Positions 1 through 9,743 of a DNA stretch of 64,000 nt are shown one piece after another. The stretch is from Marinisporobacter sp. (lineage in GTDB: Bacteria > Bacillota > Clostridia > Peptostreptococcales > Thermotaleaceae), in NCBI GenBank assembly GCA_025210395.1, contig JAOARV010000035.1:1-64000 (forward strand), read 5' to 3'. The notes under the pieces were generated by a model. The model saw only the letters and a program-made list of their open reading frames with translations, was not told the DNA's origin and ran no database searches. How positions within the stretch are numbered: the stretch's first letter is position 1; every line of letters begins with the position of its first letter. A program made the position numbers and the translations under genes.

Positions 1-27
1 AATTTTATCATTTTGTGTAATATTCAT
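1..27 (-). CDS. Start of an unidentified gene running off the left edge
   Basis: On the minus strand an ATG at 27-25 follows a good ribosome binding site (GGAGGA, bases 41-36) at about 8 nt spacing. Nine codons are visible before the window ends, reading MNITQNDKI. This is too little to identify a product. It lies about 90 bp downstream of the broken ABC exporter in the same direction, so it could belong to the same transcription unit. Confidence 0.4.
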
Positions 28-117
28 TGTATAAGTCCTCCAGTATTATAGTTTTGTACTTCCGGCCAGAAGCAATTCTATTTTACTGTGAGGGCTTACT
101 TTTTTCAAACTTGATTT

Positions 118-1176
118 TTATTCATTACAGGAATGCTCCTTTTTTTCATAAGCAAAGCTGACTTTTTCAAAGGAAATATCATGCACCCTAGGGAATATAT
201 TTTTTCCCTTATCTATAAGCTCTACTCCACTGAAAACTTCATCTAGTATTTTGCTTTTTTGTACCACCATATTGAGTGACTCCGCAAACTCTACTAATCT
301 AACAATAGGCGCCCCTAATCCGATAGATAATAACATACTTAGAATATAGGCTTCTAATGATAAACTTCCATTTAAATAAAGCATAGCTCCAAAGGGTAAT
401 ACAAAAATAATCGTAGAAGGTACTATGGTAAAAAAAGCTGCCATGTAGGGCCATGAATCCTTATACCAAGCAAGGGTAAATTTTTTATATTCCTTTGCAG
501 ATTTTGTATATTTTTCGAAAGAAGAAGTTGTTTGATTAAAGATCTTTATGACTTCCATTCCTCCAATATACTCCACTATATTGGAATTTAAATTAGCTGC
601 TGCTTCAAAATAATGTTTGCCTTTTTCTTCACTATCTTTCATCATTAATTTAAATATAATGATCCCAATAGGAAGATTGATGAGTGCTAAAAGAGCCATT
701 CTAAAGTCAATTATAAAAAGAAGGATGATTACAACAATTGGCGTTATTGTATCTGCTATCCCCTCTGGAATCATATGGGCTAAAATATGCTCCATGTCAT
801 CAATATAATCAACGAATATATTTTTATATTTTCCTGATGTTTTCTTATTAATTTCTCCCATTGGCATTCTGATCATCTTATCTGCTAGTTCATGCCTCAT
901 TCCCATAAGGGTATCAAAAGCAGCTTCATGAGAAAATGCCATGGCTTTTGAAAAGAGTACTGATTTTAAAATCAAACTTAACAATATAAATCCCGACATG
1001 ACAAGTACATAGTTTATGCTTGGATTATGATTTCCTGTAAATTCCATAATGATGAAATATACGAATACAAATGGAATCATCCCGATTATGGCACTGCCTG
1101 TTGTTAATATAGTTGCTAAATATGTTTTGCTTTTAAAATCCTTCGCATATGAAAATATTTTCTTGATCTCTTCCAT
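118..1176 (-). pseudogene. ABC exporter, transmembrane half only; ATPase domain lost
   Basis: The 352 residues form the six-helix type-1 ABC exporter membrane domain, with the usual hydrophobic segments near residues 16-40, 55-75, 135-175 and 240-285. They continue just into the linker where the nucleotide-binding domain begins (ISFEKVSFAYEKKEHS) and then stop. No Walker A, signature or Walker B motif follows; the next 90 bp hold only non-homologous sequence and the start of another gene. Functional family members are about 580 residues. The reading frame is open over the whole membrane domain, so the loss of the ATPase looks like a deletion rather than a simple frameshift. A half-transporter without its own ATPase is unlikely to work unless it borrows one. 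The substrate cannot be inferred. Confidence 0.7.
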
Positions 1177-1262
1177 TTTTACACCCCCACTTTAATTTTT
1201 TATTAACTTTTTATTTTTTAATCTTACTCCCTCCTAAGGACTCCTCTTATATTAATATATAT

Positions 1263-2170
1263 ATGCTATTAATATTATATATGATATTAATAATCATTTT
1301 CAACATTATATTGTACTTTTTTCAATTTTTTTCCATTAACCCATCTATATTTAATAAAAGAGCTTTACCCAAATATGCTTTACCAGGAAATAAAGCAAAT
1401 TATCATGTGAATTTAGAAGAAAGATTGCTTATTCGAATTCATCATGCTAAAGAAAGTATTGATTTAACCGTTTATAAAATTAATCTTCCTAAGATTGTAG
1501 ATGCATTAATTGATCAAGCAGCAAAGGGGATAACTGTTCGGATTATTGCTGATGCAAAAAATGTATATGGAAAATATGAAGAAAGATACAATATAATGAA
1601 GTTGTATATTGAAAAAATGATAAGAGGAAAGGATGAAATAATAGGAACTGAGGATGATATTCATGTGCTTTGTGATTCCCCTATGTTTGCAGTAGCCGAT
1701 AAAGCTTTAAGAAATGATTTTAATTTGCCAAACATAGATGACCTTTCTAAAAGAACAGTGCAAATAGGACAACATTTTATAAAAGGAGTCATGATTGCTG
1801 ACGGAGAAAAAAAATCTAAAAATGCATATTATACCCCTAATGATCAAATGCATAACAAATTTGTAATCATTGATAATAAATGGGTATTGGTCTGCATCTG
1901 AAAAAATCATAGCCCAATACAAAAATAAACCTCCCCTATTTGAAGACAACGAAAAAAAAACTCCATAGTAAAACTATGATTATTGATGTAAATACAAATA
2001 GTGATCCATCAGTAATCATAGGTTCTACAAATTGGAGTAACAATGGAAATCATATAAATGATGAAAATATGCTCATTATACATAATGCAAATATAGCTAA
2101 TCAATTTTTACAAGAGTTTTATGCTAGGTATAAGCAAGCTGGAGGTAAGATTCCTATACCTCCTCATTAA
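1263..2170 (+). pseudogene. Phospholipase D-like (HKD) protein, frameshifted and internally deleted
   Basis: Two open segments (1263-1901 and 1940-2170) belong to one phospholipase D superfamily gene. The first has a hydrophobic N-terminus, the start of a PLD fold and a first HxKx4D motif (HNKFVIID). The second has the second HKD motif (HSKTMIID) followed by IIGSTNWS and DENMLIIHN, typical of the C-terminal half. The motifs are normally over 100 residues apart but here are separated by about 40, so the middle of the protein is missing. The frame shifts twice: near 1884, and again in a run of nine A at about 1952-1960, where removing one A restores the frame. No convincing ribosome binding site precedes the start. 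An error in the poly-A run could explain one shift but not the missing middle. Confidence 0.75.
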
Positions 2171-2514
2171 AATCTTTAATTTCCTATGATTTAACTTACA
2201 AAATAAGAATTGGATATATAAGAATTATGGATAATAAATCTACTCCGAGAAATCACCCTAACTATAACAACACGATATATTACAATATGTAAAAAAATAC
2301 ATAATATTCCATTTACATATGTATCTTAAAATGTTACAATATATCATGAATTGTATAAAAATTGTTTATATACCAAAATTTTCACTTTTCTTCCTACTTA
2401 ATAAACATCACAACAATCCTATGGGCATCCATCCATATAAGATTGTCAGTCATAGTAATTGATAAAAATAGTATTAAATTTTTGTAAACCTATTATAACA
2501 AAGGAGAAAAAAAG
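2171..2514. other. Intergenic region before the chemoreceptor gene
   Basis: This 344-bp AT-rich stretch separates the broken PLD gene from the chemoreceptor. It contains no open frame that looks coding. AAAGGAG just before 2515 is the ribosome binding site of the next gene. I could not place a confident promoter or a known riboswitch; the flagellar sigma consensus was looked for by eye and not found. Confidence 0.4.
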
Positions 2515-4224
2515 ATGAAATTAACAATCAAAAAAAAGATAAGCATTGCATTTATTTTATTAGTGGGCATTATTATAGGATTAGGTTTGTATTCTAACAG
2601 TACATTAAAGATGGTAAATGATCAATCTACAATCATTACCGTAACATCTATTCCTAAAATTGAATACTCAGAAGATGTAAATACCATGACTTCTGATTTT
2701 AGAATTTTAGAATATGAACATATTATTTCCACATCTATAGAAGAAATGCAATCAAAAGAAACCCAAATGCAAGAAAAAAAAGAAAAAATTGATGATTATT
2801 TAAATAAATATGAAGAATTGATTTCTGATGAAAAAGATAAAAAATTATTTCTTACCGTTAGAGATGAGTGGCAAAAATATTTAACATTAAATAAGAAAAT
2901 GATCGCTATAAGCAGACAATTAAAAACAGAAGAAGCCATGGATATCATGAATAATGAATCAAAGCAAGCCTTTGATATTGCATCTGATGCCGCATTAAAA
3001 TTAGTTGATTTCAATGCAGAACAAGCAAAAATATTAAGTGAAGATGGTGATCAAGCTTATGCTGATTCAAAGACAATACTCATCATTAGTATGTTAATAG
3101 CAACTATACTAGCTATATTAGCAGGTTTATTTATTGGATCAAGTATTTTAAAACCTATAAATATATTGAAAAAAGAACTTGAAACATTAGCTGAAAGAGG
3201 AGGAGATCTAACGCAACAAATTAATATTTCTTCTAAGGATGAAATTGGAGAACTTGCAGATGCAGTAAATAAATTTTTATCCAATCTTAGGATGATTATG
3301 ATAGAAGTAAATGGAAATACCAATGATACAGCAAATACTGTAGAATTAATTGAAAAGTCTATGGTAGAATTGAAAAAACAAGTAGATGATGTTCGTTATA
3401 CTACAGAACAGATGTCTGAAAGTATGGAAGAAACAGTAGCTTCAGCAGAGGAAGTTCATTGTACATCGAAAGAAATTAACCAAGTTGCAGATTCTATTAC
3501 AAAGAATGTTCAAGAAGGTGTAAACTATCTTCAAGAAATCAGCAAAAGAGCCAATGCATTAAAAGCAAATGCAGTTACTTCTATCCAGGACGCTGGTACA
3601 ATATATGCAGATACCAAAGTCAAATTGGAAAAGGCAATAGAAGAATCTAGAGCTGTCGAACAAATCCATATGCTTTCAGATGCTATACTTCAAATATCTT
3701 CCCAAACAAATTTATTAGCACTAAATGCAGCAATTGAGGCAGCAAGAGCAGGAGAAGCAGGAAAAGGCTTTACTGTAGTGGCAGATGAAATAAGAAAACT
3801 TGCAGAACAATCTAATACCACAGTAGCAGAAATACAGAAAGTTACAAATGTTGTAATAGCTTCAGTTAAAAATCTATCCAGTGGATCTACAGAAATTTTA
3901 GAATTTATAGATACAAAGGTGAAAAAAAACTATGAAGAACTGGTTAATACAGGAGAACAGTATAATAAAGATACTCATGCTGTAAATCTTTTAATGAATG
4001 AGTTTAGTTCTACAGCTGAAGAATTAACCGCTTCTATTCAACGTGCAGGAAAGGCAATTAATGGAATTACTGTGGCTACAAATGAAGGAGTTAATAATAC
4101 AGCAAATATTGCAACAAAAGCTGTAGTCGTTGAAGAAAAATCTGATAATGTCATTCAAGAAACAGCAATTTCAAAAGAAAGTATTCATAAGCTTTTAGAT
4201 GTTGTATCCAAATTTAAAATATAA
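2515..4224 (+). CDS. Methyl-accepting chemotaxis protein
   Basis: Transmembrane chemoreceptor that passes ligand binding outside the cell to CheA/CheW. In order, the 569 residues hold a first transmembrane helix (about 10-28), an extracellular helical sensor resembling the four-helix-bundle 4HB type (about 35-185), a second transmembrane helix (about 188-210), a HAMP domain (about 211-265) and a cytoplasmic coiled coil. The hairpin tip is intact ([20 protein letters not shown]), as is the following [13 protein letters not shown]. The start is the ATG preceded by AAAGGAG. The gene stands alone with a terminator after it. No motif in the sensor identifies a ligand. It implies that the organism is motile. 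Confidence 0.93.
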   Translation: MKLTIKKKISIAFILLVGIIIGLGLYSNSTLKMVNDQSTIITVTSIPKIEYSEDVNTMTSDFRILEYEHIISTSIEEMQSKETQMQEKKEKIDDYLNKYEELISDEKDKKLFLTVRDEWQKYLTLNKKMIAISRQLKTEEAMDIMNNESKQAFDIASDAALKLVDFNAEQAKILSEDGDQAYADSKTILIISMLIATILAILAGLFIGSSILKPINILKKELETLAERGGDLTQQINISSKDEIGELADAVNKFLSNLRMIMIEVNGNTNDTANTVELIEKSMVELKKQVDDVRYTTEQMSESMEETVASAEEVHCTSKEINQVADSITKNVQEGVNYLQEISKRANALKANAVTSIQDAGTIYADTKVKLEKAIEESRAVEQIHMLSDAILQISSQTNLLALNAAIEAARAGEAGKGFTVVADEIRKLAEQSNTTVAEIQKVTNVVIASVKNLSSGSTEILEFIDTKVKKNYEELVNTGEQYNKDTHAVNLLMNEFSSTAEELTASIQRAGKAINGITVATNEGVNNTANIATKAVVVEEKSDNVIQETAISKESIHKLLDVVSKFKI

Positions 4225-4230
4225 TACATC

Positions 4231-4263
4231 AAAAAAAGCCAGAATTTAAATCTGGCTTTTTTG
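4231..4263. terminator. Bidirectional terminator between convergent genes
   Basis: A run of A, the stem AGCCAGA / TCTGGCT and a run of T form a hairpin that works in either direction. It lies between the end of the chemoreceptor gene (plus) and the end of the BCCT transporter gene (minus) and probably ends both transcripts. Confidence 0.85.
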
Positions 4264-4295
4264 TTTGCAATACATCTTCCTTCACGGATATTTAC

Positions 4296-5906
4296 TTAAG
4301 CAATTTTATCTAATTTTGTTTTTAACTGTGTTAATTGATATCTTTTATGCTTCTCAATTTCTTTTTTCAATTCCACATATAAGGAATAACACATCATGAG
4401 CATCAATATGCTAAAAGGTAATCCTGTAGCAATAACAGCCGATTGCAATGTGGTGAGTGCTCTTGCTCCTCCTAATATGAGAACAGATGCAGCAATAAGT
4501 CCCTCCATCACTGCCCAAAAAACTCTTTGTGTCTTAGGAGAATCAATTTTTCCTCCACTTGTAAGATTATCAACTACTAAAGATCCTGAATCACTACTTG
4601 TAACAAAGAAAAGGATTACAGCCGTCATTCCCACAAAAGAAAGAATGCTTTGTAGAAGATTTGACTTCATAAGATTTGCAATCATCTCAAACAATGCAGT
4701 AGATATATCCGCATTAACAGCTTGAACAACCACATTATTATGAATTTCATTAAGATATACTCCTGTAGCCCCTAGGATCGTCATAGCAAAGAAAATAACA
4801 AATGAAGAAAAGAAAATAGTTCCAAAGGCAATTTCACGAATTGTTCTTCCTTTAGAGATTCTTGCAATAAATGTTCCTACAAATGGTGTCCAAGATACCC
4901 ACCAAGCCCAGTAAAATATTGTCCATCCACCCTGCCATGCCATATCAGCTTCCGTTACACCTGTAAATAATGAAATATGGAAAAACTCTTTTAAATAAGT
5001 CCCCACACTTGTAAAATAGATTGAGAATATATAACCAGTGGGTCCGATCAACAAGATTAGAAATAAAAATACCCCTGATATAAAGAAATTTGCTTCACTA
5101 AGGAGTTTAATTCCTTTAGAAACACCACTTACTACAGATAAAGTTGCAATAAATGTAATAATAGCGATAAGTACAATTTGTATGGTTCCATTCATAGGAA
5201 TTCCAAAGATATAATTCATTCCTGAATTAATTTGTTGTGCTCCTAGACCTAAGGAAGTTGCTAATCCGAATAATACAGACAATACAGCTAATGTATCGAT
5301 GACATCTCCAAGTAAACCAAAGATTTTATCTTTAAAGATTGGATAAAATAGACTTCTTAAAGAAAGGGGTAATTTCTTATTATAGGTAAAATAACCTAAT
5401 GCAATAGCAGAAACAGAGTACACAGCCCACGGGGCAAATCCCCAATGTAAATACATAATCTTAAAAGCATCAATAATTTTATTTTTTCCCCTGAGTGCCT
5501 CTGGGAGGTTTTGCATATGATAAATAGGTTCTGCAATCCCATAGAAAAAAATTGCAATTCCGATTCCTGCACTAAATAACATAGAGTACCAGGCAAAATT
5601 TGAGAATTCAGGTCTTGCTTTCGATCCACCTAATTTAATCTTCCCAAAATCTGATATCCCTAAAAAAATAACAAATACAAATACAAAATTAATCGTTAAT
5701 ACAAACACCCAATTAAAATTTGTAGTAATATAATTTTTCACTCCACCAAAAAGGGTTGCTGATCCATCTGGATTAACAATAGTAAAAATTGAAAATCCTA
5801 AGACCAAAATAGCTGAAACAATGGACACAAATAAATTCATATCCAATCCAAATTTTTGAAAATTCCTATCATGTAAATTTTGAATACTATGAATATTCCG
5901 ACTCAT
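4296..5906 (-). CDS. BCCT family betaine/carnitine/choline-type transporter
   Basis: Integral membrane symporter of the betaine-choline-carnitine family; 536 residues and about 12 hydrophobic segments match the family. The tryptophan-rich family signature is clear (WTIFYWAWWVSWTPFVGTF, about residues 325-343). The unwound helix region reads AGIGIAIFF, that is GxGxA rather than the GMGIG of sodium-coupled BetP, so I cannot assign sodium or proton coupling or the exact substrate. Likely roles are osmoprotectant uptake, or import of betaine or carnitine as an electron acceptor or carbon source in an anaerobe. The start ATG at 5906 follows a GGAGGAG-type site. The gene is alone, with a long leader carrying a terminator upstream. 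Confidence 0.92.
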   Translation of the reverse strand: MSRNIHSIQNLHDRNFQKFGLDMNLFVSIVSAILVLGFSIFTIVNPDGSATLFGGVKNYITTNFNWVFVLTINFVFVFVIFLGISDFGKIKLGGSKARPEFSNFAWYSMLFSAGIGIAIFFYGIAEPIYHMQNLPEALRGKNKIIDAFKIMYLHWGFAPWAVYSVSAIALGYFTYNKKLPLSLRSLFYPIFKDKIFGLLGDVIDTLAVLSVLFGLATSLGLGAQQINSGMNYIFGIPMNGTIQIVLIAIITFIATLSVVSGVSKGIKLLSEANFFISGVFLFLILLIGPTGYIFSIYFTSVGTYLKEFFHISLFTGVTEADMAWQGGWTIFYWAWWVSWTPFVGTFIARISKGRTIREIAFGTIFFSSFVIFFAMTILGATGVYLNEIHNNVVVQAVNADISTALFEMIANLMKSNLLQSILSFVGMTAVILFFVTSSDSGSLVVDNLTSGGKIDSPKTQRVFWAVMEGLIAASVLILGGARALTTLQSAVIATGLPFSILMLMMCYSLYVELKKEIEKHKRYQLTQLKTKLDKIA

Positions 5907-5995
5907 TCAGTTAATCTCCTCCTCTTAAATTTATTTTTTTTGTGACTTCTAAAATTTTTTCAGAAGTCGCTCCTTTGGCTAATGGTTTTTTTATA

Positions 5996-6041
5996 CAAAA
6001 AAACACTCCAACAACTCATCCTTAGACAAGAGTTAGAGTGC
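5996..6041 (-). terminator. Intrinsic terminator inside the BCCT leader (attenuator candidate)
   Basis: Read on the minus strand, CACTCTAAC pairs with GTTGGAGTG and is followed by seven T. The hairpin lies downstream of the promoter at 6263-6291 and about 90 bp before the transporter start codon, so it must be read through for the gene to be expressed. An alternative pairing, AACTC with GAGTT, is possible in the same sequence. Confidence 0.7.
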
Positions 6042-6257
6042 TTATGTTTCGCATAATTGCTCACATTATACCACCTTAGTAGTATAGTTCATCACCTATT
6101 TACATAGATCCTGAACAAGCCCCAGTTCTTCCATCAATTGGTTTTCATAACTATTTTTGCCCTTTTCTTGTGCATTTGCATATAGTCTACAAAAATCAAA
6201 ATACTTTTTACATACTATACCTCGTACACAAGCTACTCATAATTATTACTTCCCGTA
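6042..6257 (-). promoter_or_regulatory. Structured 5' leader of the BCCT gene, class unknown
   Basis: From the predicted start near 6257 the minus-strand transcript runs about 215 nt before the terminator hairpin. It can form paired elements: CTTGTG with CACAAG enclosing TATAGT with ACTATA, and ATACTAC with GTGGTAT just before the terminator. The layout (promoter, structured RNA, terminator, gene) is that of an attenuation device or riboswitch. The block AAGGTGG resembles part of the T-box sequence, but the following ACCGCG is absent, so I do not call a T-box. Confidence 0.45.
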
Positions 6258-6262
6258 ACCAA

Positions 6263-6291
6263 ATTATAGCACCAATGTATGTAAATGTCAA
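6263..6291 (-). promoter_or_regulatory. Sigma-A type promoter for the BCCT transcript
   Basis: On the minus strand TTGACA (6291-6286) and TATAAT (6268-6263) are separated by exactly 17 bp, a perfect consensus promoter. It faces the BCCT gene and starts a leader of roughly 350 nt. Confidence 0.85.
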
Positions 6292-6373
6292 TATTTTTTA
6301 CATTATCTTACTTTTCTGAATGTTTTATATTTATAGTTACCAATTCTCTCTAACCTTTATATTTCATCCTTAA

Positions 6374-6574
6374 AACACTATAGTCATTTTCTTTATTTGC
6401 ATAGGTTATGCATTCTACAACTTCTCGCAACCGCTCTATTAGCTACGTATTCCCTTTGTATATTTAAATGTTTTCTTTGAATTGGGCTATAGCGTATTGG
6501 TAGGTATGGCTGCCGACTTAGGTGCAAAAAAAAGGAAAAATCAGAAAGATGAAAACGTATCATTTTTATTCTAA
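6374..6574 (+). other. Possible degraded fragment of a membrane protein gene
   Basis: One plus-strand frame is open from 6374 to a stop at 6572-6574 except for a single TAG at 6440. It reads like a hydrophobic protein tail (FFICIGYAFYNFSQPLY, then YLNVFFELGYSVLVGMAADL, then a Lys-rich end). There is no start codon with a ribosome binding site, and no homologue is recognised. It may be a coding relic or chance; confidence is low. Confidence 0.2.
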
Positions 6575-8524
6575 TTGATCCCACAACCATTTAAAACAAG
6601 TAGAATCTCTTACGTTATCAAAAATTTTTTCTTTTTCTGCTAATTCCTTATATTTTTTATCAGCTTCAATAGCAATTTTTAATGCGCCTGTTGCATAAGC
6701 AGGTCTATTAAGGAGTGCAGCACATAGGCTTTTATTGTAATGTGCTTGTGCATAATAAAAATCTGATTTATCTAAGTGTATTGTTGCAAAGTTATATGCA
6801 TCATAAGCATTTTCATAATCTTCTATAGAATATAATAGATTCCCTTTTATAAAGTAGTTATTCCCTTCATATCTTTTAGTTTCTATCACCTTATCTATTT
6901 TTTCTATATTTTTTCGAACTTGTTCTTCGTTGATTGATAAAATTTGATCTTTTTCACTTTCTTCATTTGCTGAATTCGATGATTGAATAGATAGATTATC
7001 TGATATTTTATGTAATGATGAATTTATACCTTCTTCTATTCTGTTGTTTATATTTTCTATATGCTCAGCTGATATTTCACAGATAACATATTCACCATAT
7101 TCATGGAATGGATCTAATTCTAAAATTTTACCAACGCATTGTTGTGCTTCCTCATACTTTTTTAACTCTATTAGAGAAAAACACTTATATAAATAAGCTT
7201 CGGAGATTTCTGAATTAATTTTGATGGCTTTATTGCAGTTCTTTATTGCTTCTGTATATTTTTCTAAGTTAACTAAAGCATAAGCTTTTGCAATATAAGC
7301 ATAAGGGCGTTTAGGATTATTTTTAATCTCTTGGTCTAAAAGTACTATTGCTTTGTAGTAGTTTTCGTTTTCTATCAAATCACATGCTCTATTAAAATCT
7401 GATTCTTCGTATTTTACACAGATTCTAGTATGAGGATAATAGTATATTTTATATTTCCTATACGCTTTAAATTCATGTAATTTAGGGTAATTTTCTCTTG
7501 AAACCAATATCTTAATATCACCGCATCTATTATCCTCTTCTATATGAATATATGAATCCTCATCATGATTGATACCAATTACATAATCTTCTTTCATTTC
7601 AAATTTTGATTGAATATTTTTGCTAAAAATATCTGAAGCAGCATCTAATGCATACTGATGAAATGGATAACCAGGTAAATGTAAGAATTTAGCTACAACT
7701 ATAGCTATCATCAAAGATAAAGTAAATATACTAAATACTGTTTTCATGTTAATTTTTTTCATTCGTGCTTTCATATATTCTGATATAACTAGCTGTAATA
7801 AAAAAGCTATTGGACTAGCCATCATAAAAACAAAAAATACAATTATAGAAACACTGACTAAAAATCCAATTATAGCATCCGATCTAAAACTAGATGGAGT
7901 TAATGTTTGTGAGAATTTAATTGACCACCCTGCAAATATAGAAATACCTAGCATAATCTTCCAAATATTCTTTTTAATAAGTATATCTTTCATACGAGTT
8001 AATCCCCCTTTATTATTTGAAACAACATTTATAGATTTAATTTCCTTATCGGATGATTCAGTAAAGCCATCTTTGTGTATATGCGTATTTATATACACAT
8101 GATCTGTTTGATTTTTGTGGTAGGTATCATGCTGATTATTTGGTAGTGCAATTGGTTTATTTAATAATTCAGCACATTTTGCTTCATTTAACTTGGCCTT
8201 TGTATAATTACTATCTGTTCTGTTTAAATATGAGGTAGCTAAACGATAGCTTTCATAAGCATTTTCATAATCAGACATAGCGTAGAAAAGATTCCCTTTT
8301 TTACGGTAAATAATTCCATCATTTCTAAAAATTTTTTCAAGTCTATTCAGTATTTGTAATGCTTTTTCAAAGTTTTTTGATGTTGACAAGGTATTAACAT
8401 AGTGAAGTAATTTCATCTTAAATTTATGCATGATTTTCCATGTTGTTTTTGAAATAATATAGCCGTCATAATCCTCATCAAGTTCTGAATCCATTTCAAT
8501 GATTTCATCCCACAAATTTTTCAT
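6566..8524 (-). CDS. TPR-repeat membrane protein with duplicated ends
   Basis: The 652 residues combine TPR-like helical repeats with a central membrane domain. Residues about 40-120 and 555-640 are related to each other: KGNLFYAMSDYENAYESY near the start and KGNLLYSIEDYENAYDAY near the end, each followed by a Tyr/Ala-rich helix and an ALLN or ELLN turn. About three or four hydrophobic segments lie near residues 185-285. A separate block of canonical TPRs follows at about 370-480 (YYKAIVLLDQEIKNNPKRPY; YTEAIKNCNKAIKINSEIS). This suggests cytoplasmic or surface scaffolding modules on a membrane anchor. No enzymatic motif is visible and the partner is unknown. It is transcribed alone. Confidence 0.75.
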   Translation of the reverse strand: MKNLWDEIIEMDSELDEDYDGYIISKTTWKIMHKFKMKLLHYVNTLSTSKNFEKALQILNRLEKIFRNDGIIYRKKGNLFYAMSDYENAYESYRLATSYLNRTDSNYTKAKLNEAKCAELLNKPIALPNNQHDTYHKNQTDHVYINTHIHKDGFTESSDKEIKSINVVSNNKGGLTRMKDILIKKNIWKIMLGISIFAGWSIKFSQTLTPSSFRSDAIIGFLVSVSIIVFFVFMMASPIAFLLQLVISEYMKARMKKINMKTVFSIFTLSLMIAIVVAKFLHLPGYPFHQYALDAASDIFSKNIQSKFEMKEDYVIGINHDEDSYIHIEEDNRCGDIKILVSRENYPKLHEFKAYRKYKIYYYPHTRICVKYEESDFNRACDLIENENYYKAIVLLDQEIKNNPKRPYAYIAKAYALVNLEKYTEAIKNCNKAIKINSEISEAYLYKCFSLIELKKYEEAQQCVGKILELDPFHEYGEYVICEISAEHIENINNRIEEGINSSLHKISDNLSIQSSNSANEESEKDQILSINEEQVRKNIEKIDKVIETKRYEGNNYFIKGNLLYSIEDYENAYDAYNFATIHLDKSDFYYAQAHYNKSLCAALLNRPAYATGALKIAIEADKKYKELAEKEKIFDNVRDSTCFKWLWDQLE

Positions 8525-9135
8525 TATATCTATTTGTAATAATCTAAAAACATCATTTGCTTTGTTTTTCTCAAATTCTATTGTAAAAGAATGTTTTCAT
8601 CTTGTAAACAATTTTTTACATTTGTACCAATATAAACTGAATTTTGTGCATTTCCTCTTCAATTCTTATGATCCATTATAATTCAACAGACTAACCCTAA
8701 AAAAAATTTTTAGATGCGAAAGTTCTCATATGAAAAATGAGCATTCCTATACTTGTCCATGATTTTATTGCTACCTATCTTATGCATAAAAATATTTTAA
8801 AAAATAAAATGCTTTCCCTGAATAATTATTCTGAATACTTTACACCTTTTATATAACGGTTAATCTATTGTATTTTCCAGCTATTCAATTGTTAAACGGA
8901 GAAGATATAAACTATAACTTACTTAATAGGACTTATATAGTTTACAAGTAATTTTAAAAATCTGCTTTATTTCTAAATCTTAGCCTTTTCAAAAGTAATC
9001 TCAGAAATGCTTTATTTACTGGACTTTTATAAAAAACTTGTAAAGTGGTAATCCTTTTTAAATAATCCTACTATACATCTTGTAATACTTAATTTAAAGC
9101 TTCGCCCTTAAAAAGAAATATGATTGGCTATTTAC
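8525..9135. other. 611-bp gene-free stretch
   Basis: AT-rich sequence between the TPR gene and the small-protein cluster. All six frames are broken by frequent stops. One short plus-strand stretch (about 8880-8950, AIQLLNGEDINYNLLN) reads like protein but has no start or ribosome binding site. No hairpin terminator, known RNA motif or repeat was recognised. It must contain the TPR gene promoter, which I could not place. Confidence 0.4.
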
Positions 9136-9474
9136 TTAATATCTTCCTAATATATTTTTCATTACTTGATCAAAAGGAAGACAGCCTACTTGATCCATGA
9201 TTTTTTCTAATTGGGTCTTTGCCTTTGGTCTTTTTAATGATCCTGTTAAGACAATATCTACACCTTGGTCCTTATCTATTGTTACAGACTCTACTTCTAA
9301 AACACCTGCTAATAATGCTAAGATCACTAATATCTGTCCTGGAGTTAAATTAAGATTATTACACTTACAATTTTTATTTCTACATGTTTTATTTATTTTT
9401 TCATAGTCTTCCTTTACACCAAGCTGCTCCATTACTGTTTTTAAAAGGAGATCCATCGGGTCTTTTGAGCTCAC
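9136..9474 (-). CDS. Small conserved-looking protein, function unknown
   Basis: 112 residues, not recognised. The N-terminal third is charged and carries a short Cys cluster (CRNKNCKCNN, about residues 31-40) that could bind metal. A hydrophobic segment follows (LTPGQILVILALLAGVLEVE, about 43-62), then a basic C-terminal half ending near a single Cys. The start is a GTG: GGAGGAG lies upstream, and an ATG four bases earlier is in another frame and gives only a short peptide. It is the last gene of a run of small minus-strand genes. The single hydrophobic stretch and Cys residues would suit a small membrane-associated protein, but nothing indicates a pathway. Confidence 0.65.
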   Translation of the reverse strand: MSSKDPMDLLLKTVMEQLGVKEDYEKINKTCRNKNCKCNNLNLTPGQILVILALLAGVLEVESVTIDKDQGVDIVLTGSLKRPKAKTQLEKIMDQVGCLPFDQVMKNILGRY

Positions 9475-9513
9475 TCATTTCTCCTCCTTTTTTATATGAT
9501 TCCATGAATGTTT

Positions 9514-9639
9514 TTATGGAAGAACAATAGGTGCTTGTTCTTCTTCAGCTTTTCCTCCACATCCTGTTACAAAAAGAATAAATAACATAGAAATAATTAC
9601 TAGCAAAAAATCATGCTTTACATGTTGGGGAAGACTCAC
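9514..9639 (-). CDS. 41-residue predicted lipoprotein
   Basis: A very short gene starting with GTG at 9639, preceded by AAGGAGG at good spacing. The product has a basic/polar start, a hydrophobic stretch (FLLVIISMLFILF) and a lipobox (VTGC) with Cys at residue 27, then a 14-residue acidic tail (GGKAEEEQAPIVLP). This fits a tiny lipoprotein, or small membrane protein, anchored outside the cell. It lies between 9744-9998 and 9136-9474 in the same direction with short gaps and is probably co-transcribed with them. Function unknown. Confidence 0.6.
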   Translation of the reverse strand: MSLPQHVKHDFLLVIISMLFILFVTGCGGKAEEEQAPIVLP

Positions 9640-9743
9640 TTCAATTCCTCCTTTTATCTCTTACGGATAAAATCGTATTCAATCCTTATTCAAAATATGC
9701 AAGGAAATTCTCTCTTACCACTTTTTTTATAGAATCAAATGAA

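Noticed and set aside
1251-1292. Three ATTAAT-type elements spaced by about 17 bp
   Set aside because: The region is almost pure A and T, so such short palindromes are expected by chance.
6042-6257. T-box leader
   Set aside because: AAGGTGG followed by a terminator resembles one, but the diagnostic ACCGCG part and a recognisable specifier stem are missing.
6393-6590. 65-residue minus-strand open frame
   Set aside because: It overlaps the end of the TPR gene, has no ribosome binding site and its composition does not look like protein; the plus-strand frame there is the more protein-like one.
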